Source: Sphingobacteriales bacterium (lineage in GTDB: Bacteria > Bacteroidota > Bacteroidia > Chitinophagales > UBA2359). Taken from it: a stretch of 64,000 bases of DNA. A program made the position numbers and the translations under genes. Positions within the stretch are counted from its first letter, which is position 1; each line of letters opens with the position of its first letter. Where the stretch lies: the NCBI GenBank assembly GCA_016706405.1, contig JADJJT010000002.1, positions 1,302,001-1,366,000 on the forward strand, in the 5' to 3' direction. Below are positions 16,246 through 25,385 of the stretch, one piece after another. The notes under the pieces are model-generated. The model did no database searches. It had not been told where the DNA came from and worked only from the letters and a program-made list of their open reading frames with translations.

Positions 16246-18522
16246 GTGCAAAGTAAACCTCCAATTACCAACCCAAACATCGAGCGAATTATACCTTATA
16301 TAGAGCAGTTGCCAGCCCTACGGTTGCTATTGCCTTTTGTGATAGGTATTATAGCGGCTTATTATTTCTTTGGGCAGCAAACTGAGCCTTGGTGGTGGGC
16401 TTACGCCATTACTGCCGCTTGTTTGCCTTTGTTGGTTGTTGCGTTGTTCTTTTTTCGCAATATTAAATCGAAAAAAACGCGACAGATTAAGGTTTGGTTT
16501 GGTGTTTGCATGGCCGTTGCATTTTTTTTGCTGGGCTTAGCCCGTACTTTGCAACAAAACCAATTCCAGCAGCCAACACATTTTAGGCATTTTATTACTT
16601 CAACAGATAGCAGTGCGACATTATTATTGCAAATTCAAGAGCCGCTAATTGCTAAAACCCGCAGTTATAAAACTACTACTAAGGTATTAGGCGTTTATAC
16701 AAATGAAAATAGCACCCAACTTTTACAACCAGCGCAAGGAAAAATACTTACCTATTTAGCCCTCGACAGTGCCGCCGCCGCGCTACAATACGGCGACTTA
16801 ATTGTTGCACAGGCGCAGGCGGTTGCCTTGGTTGATTCAGTTAAAAATCCCGGAGCGTTTGATTACAGACAATATTTACAATTCGAGCAAATTTACCACA
16901 GAGCTTGGTTGGCCTCGGGTAAATGGCTGCCAACTCAACAAAATCAGGGTAACTGGTTTTTTGCTAAGATTTACTATTTGCGCAGCTTTTTTTTGGATGC
17001 TATTGCAAGATATGTGCCCGGAAAAGACGAGGCAAGCGTAGCGGCTGCCTTGCTTATTGGCTATACCCACCTGCTTGATGACGAAATTGTAAAGGCTTAT
17101 TCGGCCACAGGTGCTATGCACGTATTGGCGGTGTCAGGTATGCACGTGGTAATTTTGTATGGCTTGTTACAATGGCTGTTGCGTTTGATTTTTGGTAAAC
17201 ATAACACAAAGAGCGTGCGATTATTGCGCTTATTATTGGGTTTGGGTTTTATTTGGATTTTTGCTGTTATTACAGGCTTGCCGCCCTCGGTTGTGCGTGC
17301 AGCAGTAATGATTTCTTTAGTTATGATGGCCGACTTTTTACAACGTCGCTCGAATGTTTTTAACAGTATAGCTGTTTCGGCATTGGTAATATTGTTTTTT
17401 CAGCCATTAATGCTGTTTAAAGTGGGTTTTCAATTGTCGTATGGGGCGGTTTTGGGAATTTTGCTGTGGCAAGCACCTATATATAGGGTTTGGTTAGCAC
17501 CAAATGCCTTGTTAAACCTCGCTTGGGAGATTACTTCGGTTTCAATAGCAGCGCAAATTGGCACACTGCCTTTGGTGTTGTATTATTTTCATCAGTTCCC
17601 AACTTATGCTTTATTGGCTAATATTGTAGCCGTGCCATTGTCGGGGTGGGTGTTATATGCGGGCATTGCCCTGTTCTTTACGGCCTTATTTGCACAGTGG
17701 ACTAGTGTTTTTGCCTTTGTTTCGCAGGGGGTAGGTTGGGTAATGTATGGATTAGTTTGGTTTCAAAACCATTTTTTAACCTTTATGGGGAGCTTGCCCG
17801 GCGCATTAATACAAGGCTATATGACACCCATCTCTTCGGCTGTTTTGTTGTTTGTAACTATTGTAGGGGTAGCGCAGTTTTTACAATTTAAACAAACTAA
17901 ATGGCTACTATCCGGATTAATAAGTTTGACGATAGTTGGGGTTCAAACGCTGTACGATGCTTACCAAAACAGTATCCGGAATGAAATAACCGTTTATAGT
18001 ATCTCCGGAGGAACAGCTATAGATATTACCCAAAACAGGCGCAGTGTTTTACTGCTTGACTCGGCAGGACTGGCACAGATGCCTACCCAAATACAGCCAA
18101 ATCTATGGAAAAAAGGGGTTGGCAGGCCGCAAATTATCCGGATTGAAAATTTTGAAATGCCCACAGATAGTACAATAAACCAATTTTCAAACAGTAATAT
18201 CGTGTTTAACCAGAAAGTATCTATACAATACCCCACCGTTTTAGCGGGCCCTTACCAGTTTACCTTTCTATCAGTTAATAAAAGCCCATACAACGCCGAA
18301 TTAGTACCAAAAAATGAAAAAATTAAAACCCATTATGCCATATTGCGCAAAAATGCACAAACCGACTTAATTTATAGCCAACAAACACTTTTATTTGATT
18401 CGCTGCTAATAGATGGCAGTAACACCCAACGCTTTGCCCAAAAAACCGAACAAATTTGCGGCGAGGCAGCAATTCCTATTTACAATTTGCGCAAATCGGC
18501 AGCTTTAACGCTGAGTTGGTAG
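16246..18522 (+). CDS. comEC: ComEC/Rec2 family DNA-uptake channel
   Basis: 758 residues from a GTG start. An N-terminal pair of membrane segments and a DUF4131-like soluble region (about 25-210) precede the competence domain (about 240-520), whose hallmark is AYSATGAMHVLAVSGMHVVI, followed by about eight hydrophobic segments including GLPPSVVRAAVM. The C-terminal 200 residues are soluble but show no HxHxDH zinc motif, so the metallo-beta-lactamase domain found in Bacillus ComEC is absent, which is usual for Bacteroidota. The protein forms the inner-membrane channel for single-stranded DNA during natural transformation. No other com gene is adjacent. Confidence 0.88.
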   Translation: MQSKPPITNPNIERIIPYIEQLPALRLLLPFVIGIIAAYYFFGQQTEPWWWAYAITAACLPLLVVALFFFRNIKSKKTRQIKVWFGVCMAVAFFLLGLARTLQQNQFQQPTHFRHFITSTDSSATLLLQIQEPLIAKTRSYKTTTKVLGVYTNENSTQLLQPAQGKILTYLALDSAAAALQYGDLIVAQAQAVALVDSVKNPGAFDYRQYLQFEQIYHRAWLASGKWLPTQQNQGNWFFAKIYYLRSFFLDAIARYVPGKDEASVAAALLIGYTHLLDDEIVKAYSATGAMHVLAVSGMHVVILYGLLQWLLRLIFGKHNTKSVRLLRLLLGLGFIWIFAVITGLPPSVVRAAVMISLVMMADFLQRRSNVFNSIAVSALVILFFQPLMLFKVGFQLSYGAVLGILLWQAPIYRVWLAPNALLNLAWEITSVSIAAQIGTLPLVLYYFHQFPTYALLANIVAVPLSGWVLYAGIALFFTALFAQWTSVFAFVSQGVGWVMYGLVWFQNHFLTFMGSLPGALIQGYMTPISSAVLLFVTIVGVAQFLQFKQTKWLLSGLISLTIVGVQTLYDAYQNSIRNEITVYSISGGTAIDITQNRRSVLLLDSAGLAQMPTQIQPNLWKKGVGRPQIIRIENFEMPTDSTINQFSNSNIVFNQKVSIQYPTVLAGPYQFTFLSVNKSPYNAELVPKNEKIKTHYAILRKNAQTDLIYSQQTLLFDSLLIDGSNTQRFAQKTEQICGEAAIPIYNLRKSAALTLSW

Positions 18523-18567
18523 TAAAAGAAAAAATGACGGCAATAGTATAAACTTAAAATTAATATT

Positions 18568-18701
18568 ATGCGAATATATACTCGTGATTGTTGCCGTCTT
18601 TGTTGCTTAAAGACGACAAAACCTGCTACATAAAAGTTGATAATAAAACAGATAAAACTATTGAACTTTCTTATGACGACATCACAAAAATACTCGAATA
18701 G
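18568..18701 (+). pseudogene. Small gene remnant between comEC and ABC-F gene
   Basis: An ATG at 18568 opens a short frame (MRIYTRDC...) that stops early, while the overlapping frame from 18588 reads DKTCYIKVDNKTDKTIEL and on to a stop at 18699-18701. The second stretch has the residue mix of a real small protein. A one-base frame change would join them. The rest of this 352-base gap (18523-18874) shows nothing else. Confidence 0.3.
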
Positions 18702-18859
18702 CAATATTGCCTCCTACAAATTCAATACTTTTTTAATTAGGCAGGCCTATTGAATGAAGTCCTGCTTGATGATTTGTTTTTATATTATTTATGTTCGTTT
18801 TTTTATTGCCTTTAGGTTCAAGTAATAAATGCAAAAGATAAAAATTCAGAGATAGGCCT

Positions 18860-18867
18860 TACCTTTG
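18860..18867 (+). promoter_or_regulatory. -7 element immediately before the ABC-F start codon
   Basis: TACCTTTG ends only seven bases before the ATG at 18875. With the usual distance from this element to the transcript start, the mRNA would have almost no leader. Confidence 0.5.
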
Positions 18868-18874
18868 CCTTACT

Positions 18875-20839
18875 ATGCAATATTTAAAAGCCGAGCGTCT
18901 GACTAAAATTTACGGCGAAAAAGTGCTGTTTAACGAGGTTGATTTGCTGCTAAACAAAGGGCAAAAAATGGCCATTGTGGCCAAAAATGGCTCCGGAAAA
19001 TCGAGTTTAATGCAAATTTTAGTTGGGCTTGATTCTAGCGACCAACTTGGAACGGTTTGGATTAGCCGCGAGGCACACTTAGGTTATTTGCCTCAAGCAC
19101 CAAATTTTAACGAGGAATTAACCGTTTTAGAAGCCCTGTTTGCCGGAGACGACCCTACTTTATTGCTAATTCAGGCTTACGAAAAATTACTGCTTTTAAA
19201 CGAATTATATCCGGATGACAACCAAAACCAGGTATCACTTAACCGGGTTATGGAACAACTAACAGCGCAAAACGCATGGGACTACGAGATTAGGATCAAG
19301 CAGATATTGACAAAATTTAATATAACAAACACAAATCAACCTATCCGCGAACTGTCGGGCGGAGAGCGAAAGAGATTGGCTATTGCCGCCCTTTTAGTGC
19401 GCGAACCCGACCTACTGATTTTAGATGAACCCACCAACCACCTTGACCTCGACATGATTGAATGGTTGGAAAACTATTTGCAAAACCCAAATATTACCGT
19501 TTTATTAGTAACCCACGACCGCTATTTTTTAGACCGCGTTTGTACCGAAATTGCCGAATTAGATGCAGGGCAAATCCGGATGTACCGCGGCAATTACTCG
19601 CACTATCTTGAAAAAAAGACCGAATTAACAGAAATTTTTAAAACCGAAACCGAAAAAGCAAAACAACGCTACAAACAAGAACTTGCCTGGATGCGTACCC
19701 AGCCTAAAGCACGCGGCACAAAAGCCAAAGCCCGTGTTGATGCTTTTGACGATATAGAAACCAAAGCCCGCCGCCGCCTTGACGATGCCCAGCTAAATTT
19801 AACAGGACTACAAATGCAACGCTTGGGCAGTAAAATTGTAGAAATGTATCATATTGACAAAGCCTTTGACGATAAAATATTGCTGCGCGATTTTTCGTAC
19901 GCTTTTGCCCAAGGCGACCGTGTAGGCTTGGTGGGGCGCAATGGCGTGGGTAAATCAACGCTTGTAAACCTAATTACCGGAACCGAAAAACCTGACATAG
20001 GCAAAATTGTTTGGGGCAAAACTGTTGTTTTTGGTCATTACACCCAAGACGGTATCAAATTTACCGCCGACAAAAAAATTATTGATATTGTTACCGATGT
20101 GGCCGAGTTTTTACCCTTAGCCAAAGGCAAACACCTTACCGCCGCCCAACTGTTAGACCATTTTCAGTTTCCGTACAGCCAGCATCATAACTACATAAGT
20201 ACCCTAAGTGGGGGCGAGCTTCGTCGCTTGTACCTGTTGACGATTTTAATGCAAAATCCCAATTTTTTAATTTTAGACGAGCCTACCAACGATTTAGACC
20301 TTCAAACTTTGCACGCCCTTGAAGATTATTTGCAACAATACGAGGGTTGCCTGCTAATTGTATCGCACGACAGGTTTTTTATGGATAAATTGATAGAGCA
20401 CGTTTTTTCATTTGAAGGACAGGGCAAAATACGCGATTACCCCGGCAATTATACCCAATACCGCGAGCAACGCACCGAAGAAGAGCAACAACTAAAATTG
20501 CAGCAACAACAACAAACAATAACTAATACCGCTGCCACAGTATCATCCGGAAAAAACGCATCCGGAAACAATACTACACGGCAGCAACAGTCATCAAGCG
20601 AACTAAATACGACGGCTAAACCCAAACTTAAATTGTCGTTTAAAGAACAGCGCGAGTTTGAACTTTTAGAAACGGAAATCCAAAATTTAGAAACCGAAAA
20701 ATCCAACTTAGAAGCTCAACTTTCATCTGGCAAAGGCAGCCATACCGAGCTTACAAAATGGGCTACCCGTATTAATGAGCTAATAGCTTTAATTGACGAA
20801 AAAAGTATGCGATGGCTTGAATTGAGTGAGTATGTTTAA
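18875..20839 (+). CDS. ABC-F family ATPase, Uup-like
   Basis: 654 residues, two ABC domains without membrane segments. Domain 1 has Walker A GSGKSS, signature LSGGERKR and Walker B LLILDEPTNHLDLDM; domain 2 has Walker A GVGKST, signature LSGGELRR and LILDEPTNDLDLQT. The linker between them is charged and helical (about 240-310). After domain 2 comes a Gln/Thr/Ser-rich low-complexity tether (about 535-585) and a coiled coil at the end (about 590-650), which is the layout of Uup. ABC-F proteins act on the ribosome, and Uup has also been linked to DNA transactions. The promoter element suggests a leaderless transcript. Confidence 0.88.
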   Translation: MQYLKAERLTKIYGEKVLFNEVDLLLNKGQKMAIVAKNGSGKSSLMQILVGLDSSDQLGTVWISREAHLGYLPQAPNFNEELTVLEALFAGDDPTLLLIQAYEKLLLLNELYPDDNQNQVSLNRVMEQLTAQNAWDYEIRIKQILTKFNITNTNQPIRELSGGERKRLAIAALLVREPDLLILDEPTNHLDLDMIEWLENYLQNPNITVLLVTHDRYFLDRVCTEIAELDAGQIRMYRGNYSHYLEKKTELTEIFKTETEKAKQRYKQELAWMRTQPKARGTKAKARVDAFDDIETKARRRLDDAQLNLTGLQMQRLGSKIVEMYHIDKAFDDKILLRDFSYAFAQGDRVGLVGRNGVGKSTLVNLITGTEKPDIGKIVWGKTVVFGHYTQDGIKFTADKKIIDIVTDVAEFLPLAKGKHLTAAQLLDHFQFPYSQHHNYISTLSGGELRRLYLLTILMQNPNFLILDEPTNDLDLQTLHALEDYLQQYEGCLLIVSHDRFFMDKLIEHVFSFEGQGKIRDYPGNYTQYREQRTEEEQQLKLQQQQQTITNTAATVSSGKNASGNNTTRQQQSSSELNTTAKPKLKLSFKEQREFELLETEIQNLETEKSNLEAQLSSGKGSHTELTKWATRINELIALIDEKSMRWLELSEYV

Positions 20840-20897
20840 AATGTCAGCGCGCTTAATGAACGTTACTTTAATCTATCCGGAAAGAAAGAGTTGTTGA

Positions 20898-21506
20898 TTA
20901 TTGCACGTTTAATAATATCATACTCGATAAAACTTGAATGGCAACTTGGTTGTTTCCGCCTTGCGGAACAATAATATCGGCAAAAGATTTGGTGGGGGCA
21001 ATAAATTGCTGGTGCATGGGTTTAACCCGGTTTTGGTAATGTGCTAACGCTTCTTGTAAATTACGCCCTCGTTCTAAAATATCGCGGTTAATAATGCGTA
21101 TTAATCGGTCGTCTGGGGGGGCATCTACAAACACTTTTATTTGTAACAGTTGCCGTAAATGCTCATCGGTTAGTATTAAAATTCCCTCTACAATAATAAC
21201 ATCGCAGGGCGCTACGGTAATGGTTTCTTTGGCGCGGGTACAGGTAATATACGAGTAAATTGGCATTTCGATGGGTTTGCCTTCTATTAGTTGTTTCACG
21301 TGGTTTACCAATAGCTCAAACTCAATAGATGCCGGATGGTCGAAGTTTAGCTTTTGCCGCTCGGCCATGGGCAAGTGGCTACTGTCGCGGTAGTAATTAT
21401 CTTGGGGTAAAAGCGCAATTTTATCGTTGGGTAAACAACTCATTAATTTGCGAACCACCGTTGATTTTCCGGCCCCCGAGCCACCCGCAATTCCAACAAT
21501 TAACAT
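20898..21506 (-). CDS. udk: Uridine kinase
   Basis: 202 residues. Phosphorylates uridine and cytidine to UMP and CMP in pyrimidine salvage. The P-loop GGSGAGKST is at residues 8-16, followed by LPQDNYYRD (nucleoside site), NFDHPASIEFELL and the VEGILIL strand, then RIINRDILERGRN, all at family positions. Length is normal. It follows the transketolase N-terminal subunit gene by 18 bases on the same strand, so the two are probably cotranscribed from the promoter at 22418. Confidence 0.92.
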   Translation of the reverse strand: MLIVGIAGGSGAGKSTVVRKLMSCLPNDKIALLPQDNYYRDSSHLPMAERQKLNFDHPASIEFELLVNHVKQLIEGKPIEMPIYSYITCTRAKETITVAPCDVIIVEGILILTDEHLRQLLQIKVFVDAPPDDRLIRIINRDILERGRNLQEALAHYQNRVKPMHQQFIAPTKSFADIIVPQGGNNQVAIQVLSSMILLNVQ

Positions 21507-21524
21507 ATTTTGTTTGTTTTTTGC

Positions 21525-22370
21525 TTAATAATCGCCTAATGTTTCGGCAAGTTGCGCCAATGCCTGCTGGGTTTGCTCGGCATTAGGGGCTACGCCATGC
21601 CATTTATGCGTTCCTTCCATAAAGTTTACCCCTTTGCCCATAATAGTGCGCATTAAAATAACAATTGGCTGACCTTTGTTGGTTAAGGATTTAGCTTTTA
21701 ACAGGGTATTTTGCAAGGCTTCGTAATCGTGGCCGTTTGTTTGAAGTACTTGCCAGCCAAAAGCCTCCCATTTTGCGGGCAAATTGCCAAGGCTAAGCAC
21801 TTCATCGTTCGAGCCGTCTATTTGTTGGCCGTTCCAGTCAATGGTAGCTATTAAATTATCTACTTTATGATGGGCGGCAAACATAGCTGCTTCCCAAATT
21901 TGTCCCTCTTGCAATTCTCCATCTCCATGCAGCGAATATACTAAGCTGGGGTCGTTGTTTTGCCGCTTGGCCAAAGCCGCGCCAATAGCTACCGACAAGC
22001 CTTGCCCCAGCGAACCCGAAGCAATTCGCACGCCGGGCAGCCCCTCTTTAGTGGCCGGATGCCCTTGTAACCGCGAGTTTATTTTCCGGAAACTGGCTAA
22101 TTCTTTCACATCAAAATACCCACACCGGGCTAAGGTGCTGTAATAAACCGGCGAAATATGCCCATTCGATAAAAAAAACAAGTCTTCGCCTATGCCATCC
22201 ATAGTAAAAGCGTGGGGCTTATGGCGCATGATGTTATTAAAGAGGATGGTAAAAAAATCGGCGCAGCCTAACGAGCCGCCCGGATGCCCCGAATTAACTT
22301 GGGCAACCATGCGTATTATGTCGCGACGAACCTGCGAGGCAAAATTTTGTAATTCAGGAATTGATAACAC
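21525..22370 (-). CDS. Transketolase, N-terminal subunit
   Basis: 281 residues, which is the length of a split transketolase N-terminal half. It carries the thiamine-diphosphate motif GDGELQEGQIWEAA with DWNGQQIDG downstream, and the early NSGHPGGSLGCADFFTILFN block. With its partner it would move two-carbon units in the pentose phosphate pathway. In split systems the C-terminal half is usually the next gene; here the next gene downstream is udk and no C-terminal half is in the window. Either it lies elsewhere or a different partner is used. Confidence 0.9.
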   Translation of the reverse strand: MLSIPELQNFASQVRRDIIRMVAQVNSGHPGGSLGCADFFTILFNNIMRHKPHAFTMDGIGEDLFFLSNGHISPVYYSTLARCGYFDVKELASFRKINSRLQGHPATKEGLPGVRIASGSLGQGLSVAIGAALAKRQNNDPSLVYSLHGDGELQEGQIWEAAMFAAHHKVDNLIATIDWNGQQIDGSNDEVLSLGNLPAKWEAFGWQVLQTNGHDYEALQNTLLKAKSLTNKGQPIVILMRTIMGKGVNFMEGTHKWHGVAPNAEQTQQALAQLAETLGDY

Positions 22371-22417
22371 TTTTAAATATATTTATTTATTTTTTATTTA
22401 TTTCAGTTGGTTTGGGG

Positions 22418-22445
22418 CAAAGATAGGGCAATTTTGGCAGGCAAA
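22418..22445 (-). promoter_or_regulatory. Bacteroidetal promoter of transketolase-udk operon
   Basis: On the reverse strand, TTTG (22442-22445) and TATCTTTG (22418-22425) are 16 bases apart. The predicted leader before the ATG at 22370 is about 45 bases. Confidence 0.6.
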
Positions 22446-22470
22446 AAATAGGGCTGTGTAGTTTATGCGA

Positions 22471-23733
22471 TTACCTTTGTGTGCTGCATTGGTCGTAAAA
22501 TTGTTCTATTAGTTGATTGAAATTGGTCAGTTCGGCATTAGTTAATTTGGTTTTTTGCTGGATTTGCGATATTTGTTCAAACAGTGGTGTTACAATATCC
22601 GGATTTACGCCCGTTTTTGCGGCTATCAAATCGTAAAATTCGGGGTTATTTTGCCAGTTAGTCAACCAATATTGAGTGCGCAAAAAATCGTTTAGGTAGG
22701 TTATTTTTTTGTGGGCAATATCGGCATGATTGGCGTTTTCGTAGTACAATAAACCTACCGTCCGAACAAATTCGACGGTTGTATTGCTTAACGGCACAAC
22801 AATAGGTATGGCACGTTGACGGCGTTTAGCTTCAAAGAGCATATATAATAAAATACCTGCCAACATCAGATAAAAAGCCCATTTAAAGGCCGGCAAGGAC
22901 AAGATATAGCGCAAGGGAGTTTCGTCAACTATAATATTGCCGTTGTAATATTCGTCCCAATAAATATTTTCAATTGTTGCGGGCAAATGCGACCAGGCTA
23001 TCGCTGCAAAACTTTGTTTTTGCTGGTAAATAGCCACAAAATTGGTAAACATACGCGGCGTACTCGACAAAATTATAGCCCCGCTACCTAATTTTATATG
23101 TAGTAGTACCGTTTGATCGAACTCGTTTTTGGCTAACGGCGTATAGGTAAATCCGGGCTTTTTTGTATCTGTTTTCAGGCCGTATTCAACTTCTTTTTTT
23201 GCAATACAAAATTCGCTATGGGCAGTTGGTATGGCTTTGTGTAAAAAGTAAATACCAATTGAGTCGGAATTAATTATCCAAGGTTTGGTTGGGTCTATAT
23301 CATTTTTTGTTATAAAAGGTGTGGGCGTATGCCTTACGCCCAAGGTGTCGCTTAAATACCCTGTAAATGCTTCGGTGCTTAAAAAAGCATAGTTGCCATC
23401 AGCAACAAAATCAAACAATTTAGCTGTTTCAAGGCTATCAAAATTAAGATATTCGGTTGTTAAAAAAAATGCCGAATTGCCTTTATTCAAAGCGTTATTT
23501 TTTTCAAGGTTTTTACTAAACTCGTAAAAAGACAAAGTGTTTTGCGATATCCTGGCTTCCGGAAAAATATCGCCCAAACGGGTGTACAATCCTTTTGAAG
23601 CGTAGGGAATTGTTTGCTGGCTTGCAAAAGTGGGCTTCCAGTTGATGAGTTTGTTGTTGCCAACCTCAGTAACGGTAATTATTGCCAACAAAACGCCTAC
23701 AAAAGCTAATAGCAAATAGTTTTTTTTATGCAT
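22471..23733 (-). CDS. DUF4350 domain membrane protein
   Basis: 420 residues. One N-terminal membrane anchor (about 5-25), a soluble domain beginning with SKGLYTRLGDIFPE-like sequence that fits DUF4350 (about 40-190), a further soluble stretch, a second membrane segment at about 280-300, and a C-terminal helical region (about 325-420). In Bacteroidota and Actinobacteria DUF4350 genes belong to a cluster with MoxR ATPase, DUF58 and DUF4129 genes. Here only DUF4129 is adjacent, 29 bases upstream on the same strand. Function unknown. Confidence 0.75.
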   Translation of the reverse strand: MHKKNYLLLAFVGVLLAIITVTEVGNNKLINWKPTFASQQTIPYASKGLYTRLGDIFPEARISQNTLSFYEFSKNLEKNNALNKGNSAFFLTTEYLNFDSLETAKLFDFVADGNYAFLSTEAFTGYLSDTLGVRHTPTPFITKNDIDPTKPWIINSDSIGIYFLHKAIPTAHSEFCIAKKEVEYGLKTDTKKPGFTYTPLAKNEFDQTVLLHIKLGSGAIILSSTPRMFTNFVAIYQQKQSFAAIAWSHLPATIENIYWDEYYNGNIIVDETPLRYILSLPAFKWAFYLMLAGILLYMLFEAKRRQRAIPIVVPLSNTTVEFVRTVGLLYYENANHADIAHKKITYLNDFLRTQYWLTNWQNNPEFYDLIAAKTGVNPDIVTPLFEQISQIQQKTKLTNAELTNFNQLIEQFYDQCSTQR

Positions 23734-23762
23734 ACGAAATAAATTTGCTAGCCGTAATTGAT

Positions 23763-24641
23763 TTAATTATTGTTGACAGGGTATTTTTTTAGTGGTAGTT
23801 TTTGCACAATATCCTCTATTGCCTGATAGTTTTTTTGGGCAGCATCGAACTGAACCTGCTTAATCGGAAAATTGCCATAACAAGCATAATCAAACCAATA
23901 AGTTAGCTCGGTCATTTGGGGTTTTGCCGGATGCTTTTGTAATTCGCGCAAATAATCTTGATTTGTTTTATGGGCATACCATACTACTTGTTCGGTATCG
24001 GCTAAATATTTAAGCGATTTTAGATATAAAATGCGAATGGCGCGATTTAAGTTTTTTTGAGCAATAGCCTCGCGCAGCAAGGTTTCTAAATCAAGTTTGT
24101 GAATCTGGTCTATGCCAAGGTCGTTGGCTATTATTTCGGTTTGGTTTAAACGTTTAAATAACAACCAGCGCAAATCGGCTTTAAGCAGGCGCATTATTAA
24201 AATAATAAGCGAGGCGGCAAAAAGTATATAAACTACTATTTTAAATAAAAGCTCAATGTGGTAAGATGTAACCCCGTCTAATTTGCCAAAAAGATTTTCA
24301 AACTTGTTTAAAATGAATTGCCAAATCTTGTTCAACATTTGTTTAAACCATCCTTCATCTTGCGAAGTTTTGGCATAATTATACAAGGGGTCTTTGCCCA
24401 TCTCTTTCATTGCATTGTCGTCAAAATGCCTTAAATCGAAGTCAACGACCTTATTATTAAGATTGCCATCTTTTGAGGTGTTTGCCGGGGCAGTAGTACT
24501 GCTTCTTGGGTTTGCAGGGGTCTGGGCTTTACAAATAACCGGCAAAACAAGACCAAAATATACAAAAAACAGTATTATTATTGCCAAAATTTGCCCAAAC
24601 CTAAATACCTCGATATTGTTTGCTGTAGAAGCCACAATCAT
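23763..24641 (-). CDS. DUF4129 domain membrane protein
   Basis: 292 residues. An N-terminal hydrophobic segment (about 15-40, probably signal or anchor) precedes a polar region, a central membrane helix (about 130-150) and a C-terminal helical domain that matches DUF4129 (AIAQKNLNRAIRILYLKSLK and then TNQDYLRELQ). DUF4129 is related to the C-terminal part of transglutaminase-like membrane proteins. It is the first gene of a probable operon with the DUF4350 gene. The MoxR/DUF58 members usually found beside it are absent. Confidence 0.75.
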   Translation of the reverse strand: MIVASTANNIEVFRFGQILAIIILFFVYFGLVLPVICKAQTPANPRSSTTAPANTSKDGNLNNKVVDFDLRHFDDNAMKEMGKDPLYNYAKTSQDEGWFKQMLNKIWQFILNKFENLFGKLDGVTSYHIELLFKIVVYILFAASLIILIMRLLKADLRWLLFKRLNQTEIIANDLGIDQIHKLDLETLLREAIAQKNLNRAIRILYLKSLKYLADTEQVVWYAHKTNQDYLRELQKHPAKPQMTELTYWFDYACYGNFPIKQVQFDAAQKNYQAIEDIVQKLPLKKYPVNNN

Positions 24642-24709
24642 ATTTGACCGTTTAAAAGGTAAAATTACACAATATTATTTATTAGGGGTTGAAGGTTGGT
24701 AAGTTTAAT

Positions 24710-25261
24710 TTAATGTTTCCGTATATAACCATGTTGTGCCATGCGTTCGCCCATTGTTTTGTAGGCTTCGTTTTCGCTGGGTTGCCAGGTTCCCAAACCA
24801 TCAACATAACGATTAAACATACAAAAAGCGGCGGCTATTAATACTGTATCATGTATTTCGTGGTCGGTTGCGCCTGCTTGTTTGGCTTGGGCAATATGGG
24901 TTTCTGTAACCATTTTTCCGCCTTGCTGCACTTGCTTAGCTAATTGTAGCAAGGCTTGTAGCTTGGGAGATATATTTTTGCCTTCAAAATTTTGTTTGAT
25001 GTCGTCTATTAAACACAAATCGGTTTGCAGGTGTGCGGCTGCTGCTGCCCCATGTGAGGCGTGGCAAAAATGGCAGTCGTTCCAAAACGATACCGACGAG
25101 GCAATAATTTCGCGCTCGCCGGGTGTTAAGGTCGAGGTGTTTGGGTTGTGCAATAAAGTATCGGCTAACAGCAACAAAGGTTGGGCAGTTACGGGGCTGT
25201 AGTGCAACAATCCGGTAATGCCGGGCAATTCCTGCTCGTTTATTAAAGGTATATGAGCCAT
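24710..25261 (-). CDS. AhpD-like carboxymuconolactone decarboxylase family protein
   Basis: 183 residues, helical. The redox motif is seen at FWNDCHFCHASH, that is C-x-x-C followed by His, as in AhpD-like peroxidase-related proteins, where the two cysteines reduce peroxides or support peroxiredoxin. The helical segment ATDHEIHDTVLIAAAFCMFN later in the protein is also family-like. Bacteroidota proteins of this size are usually called peroxidase-related enzymes. It is separately placed between DUF4129 and the acyl-CoA dehydrogenase gene; no peroxiredoxin is adjacent. Confidence 0.82.
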   Translation of the reverse strand: MAHIPLINEQELPGITGLLHYSPVTAQPLLLLADTLLHNPNTSTLTPGEREIIASSVSFWNDCHFCHASHGAAAAAHLQTDLCLIDDIKQNFEGKNISPKLQALLQLAKQVQQGGKMVTETHIAQAKQAGATDHEIHDTVLIAAAFCMFNRYVDGLGTWQPSENEAYKTMGERMAQHGYIRKH

Positions 25262-25385
25262 ATTGATTACATTTAAAAGGCTATTTTGTGTTGCAATTGC
25301 AGGTACTTAATTTTAGGATAGATTGAAGCCATTTATCCGGATGGATCCGGAATATAAAATACCTTAATCAATTTCCCTTTTTTTC

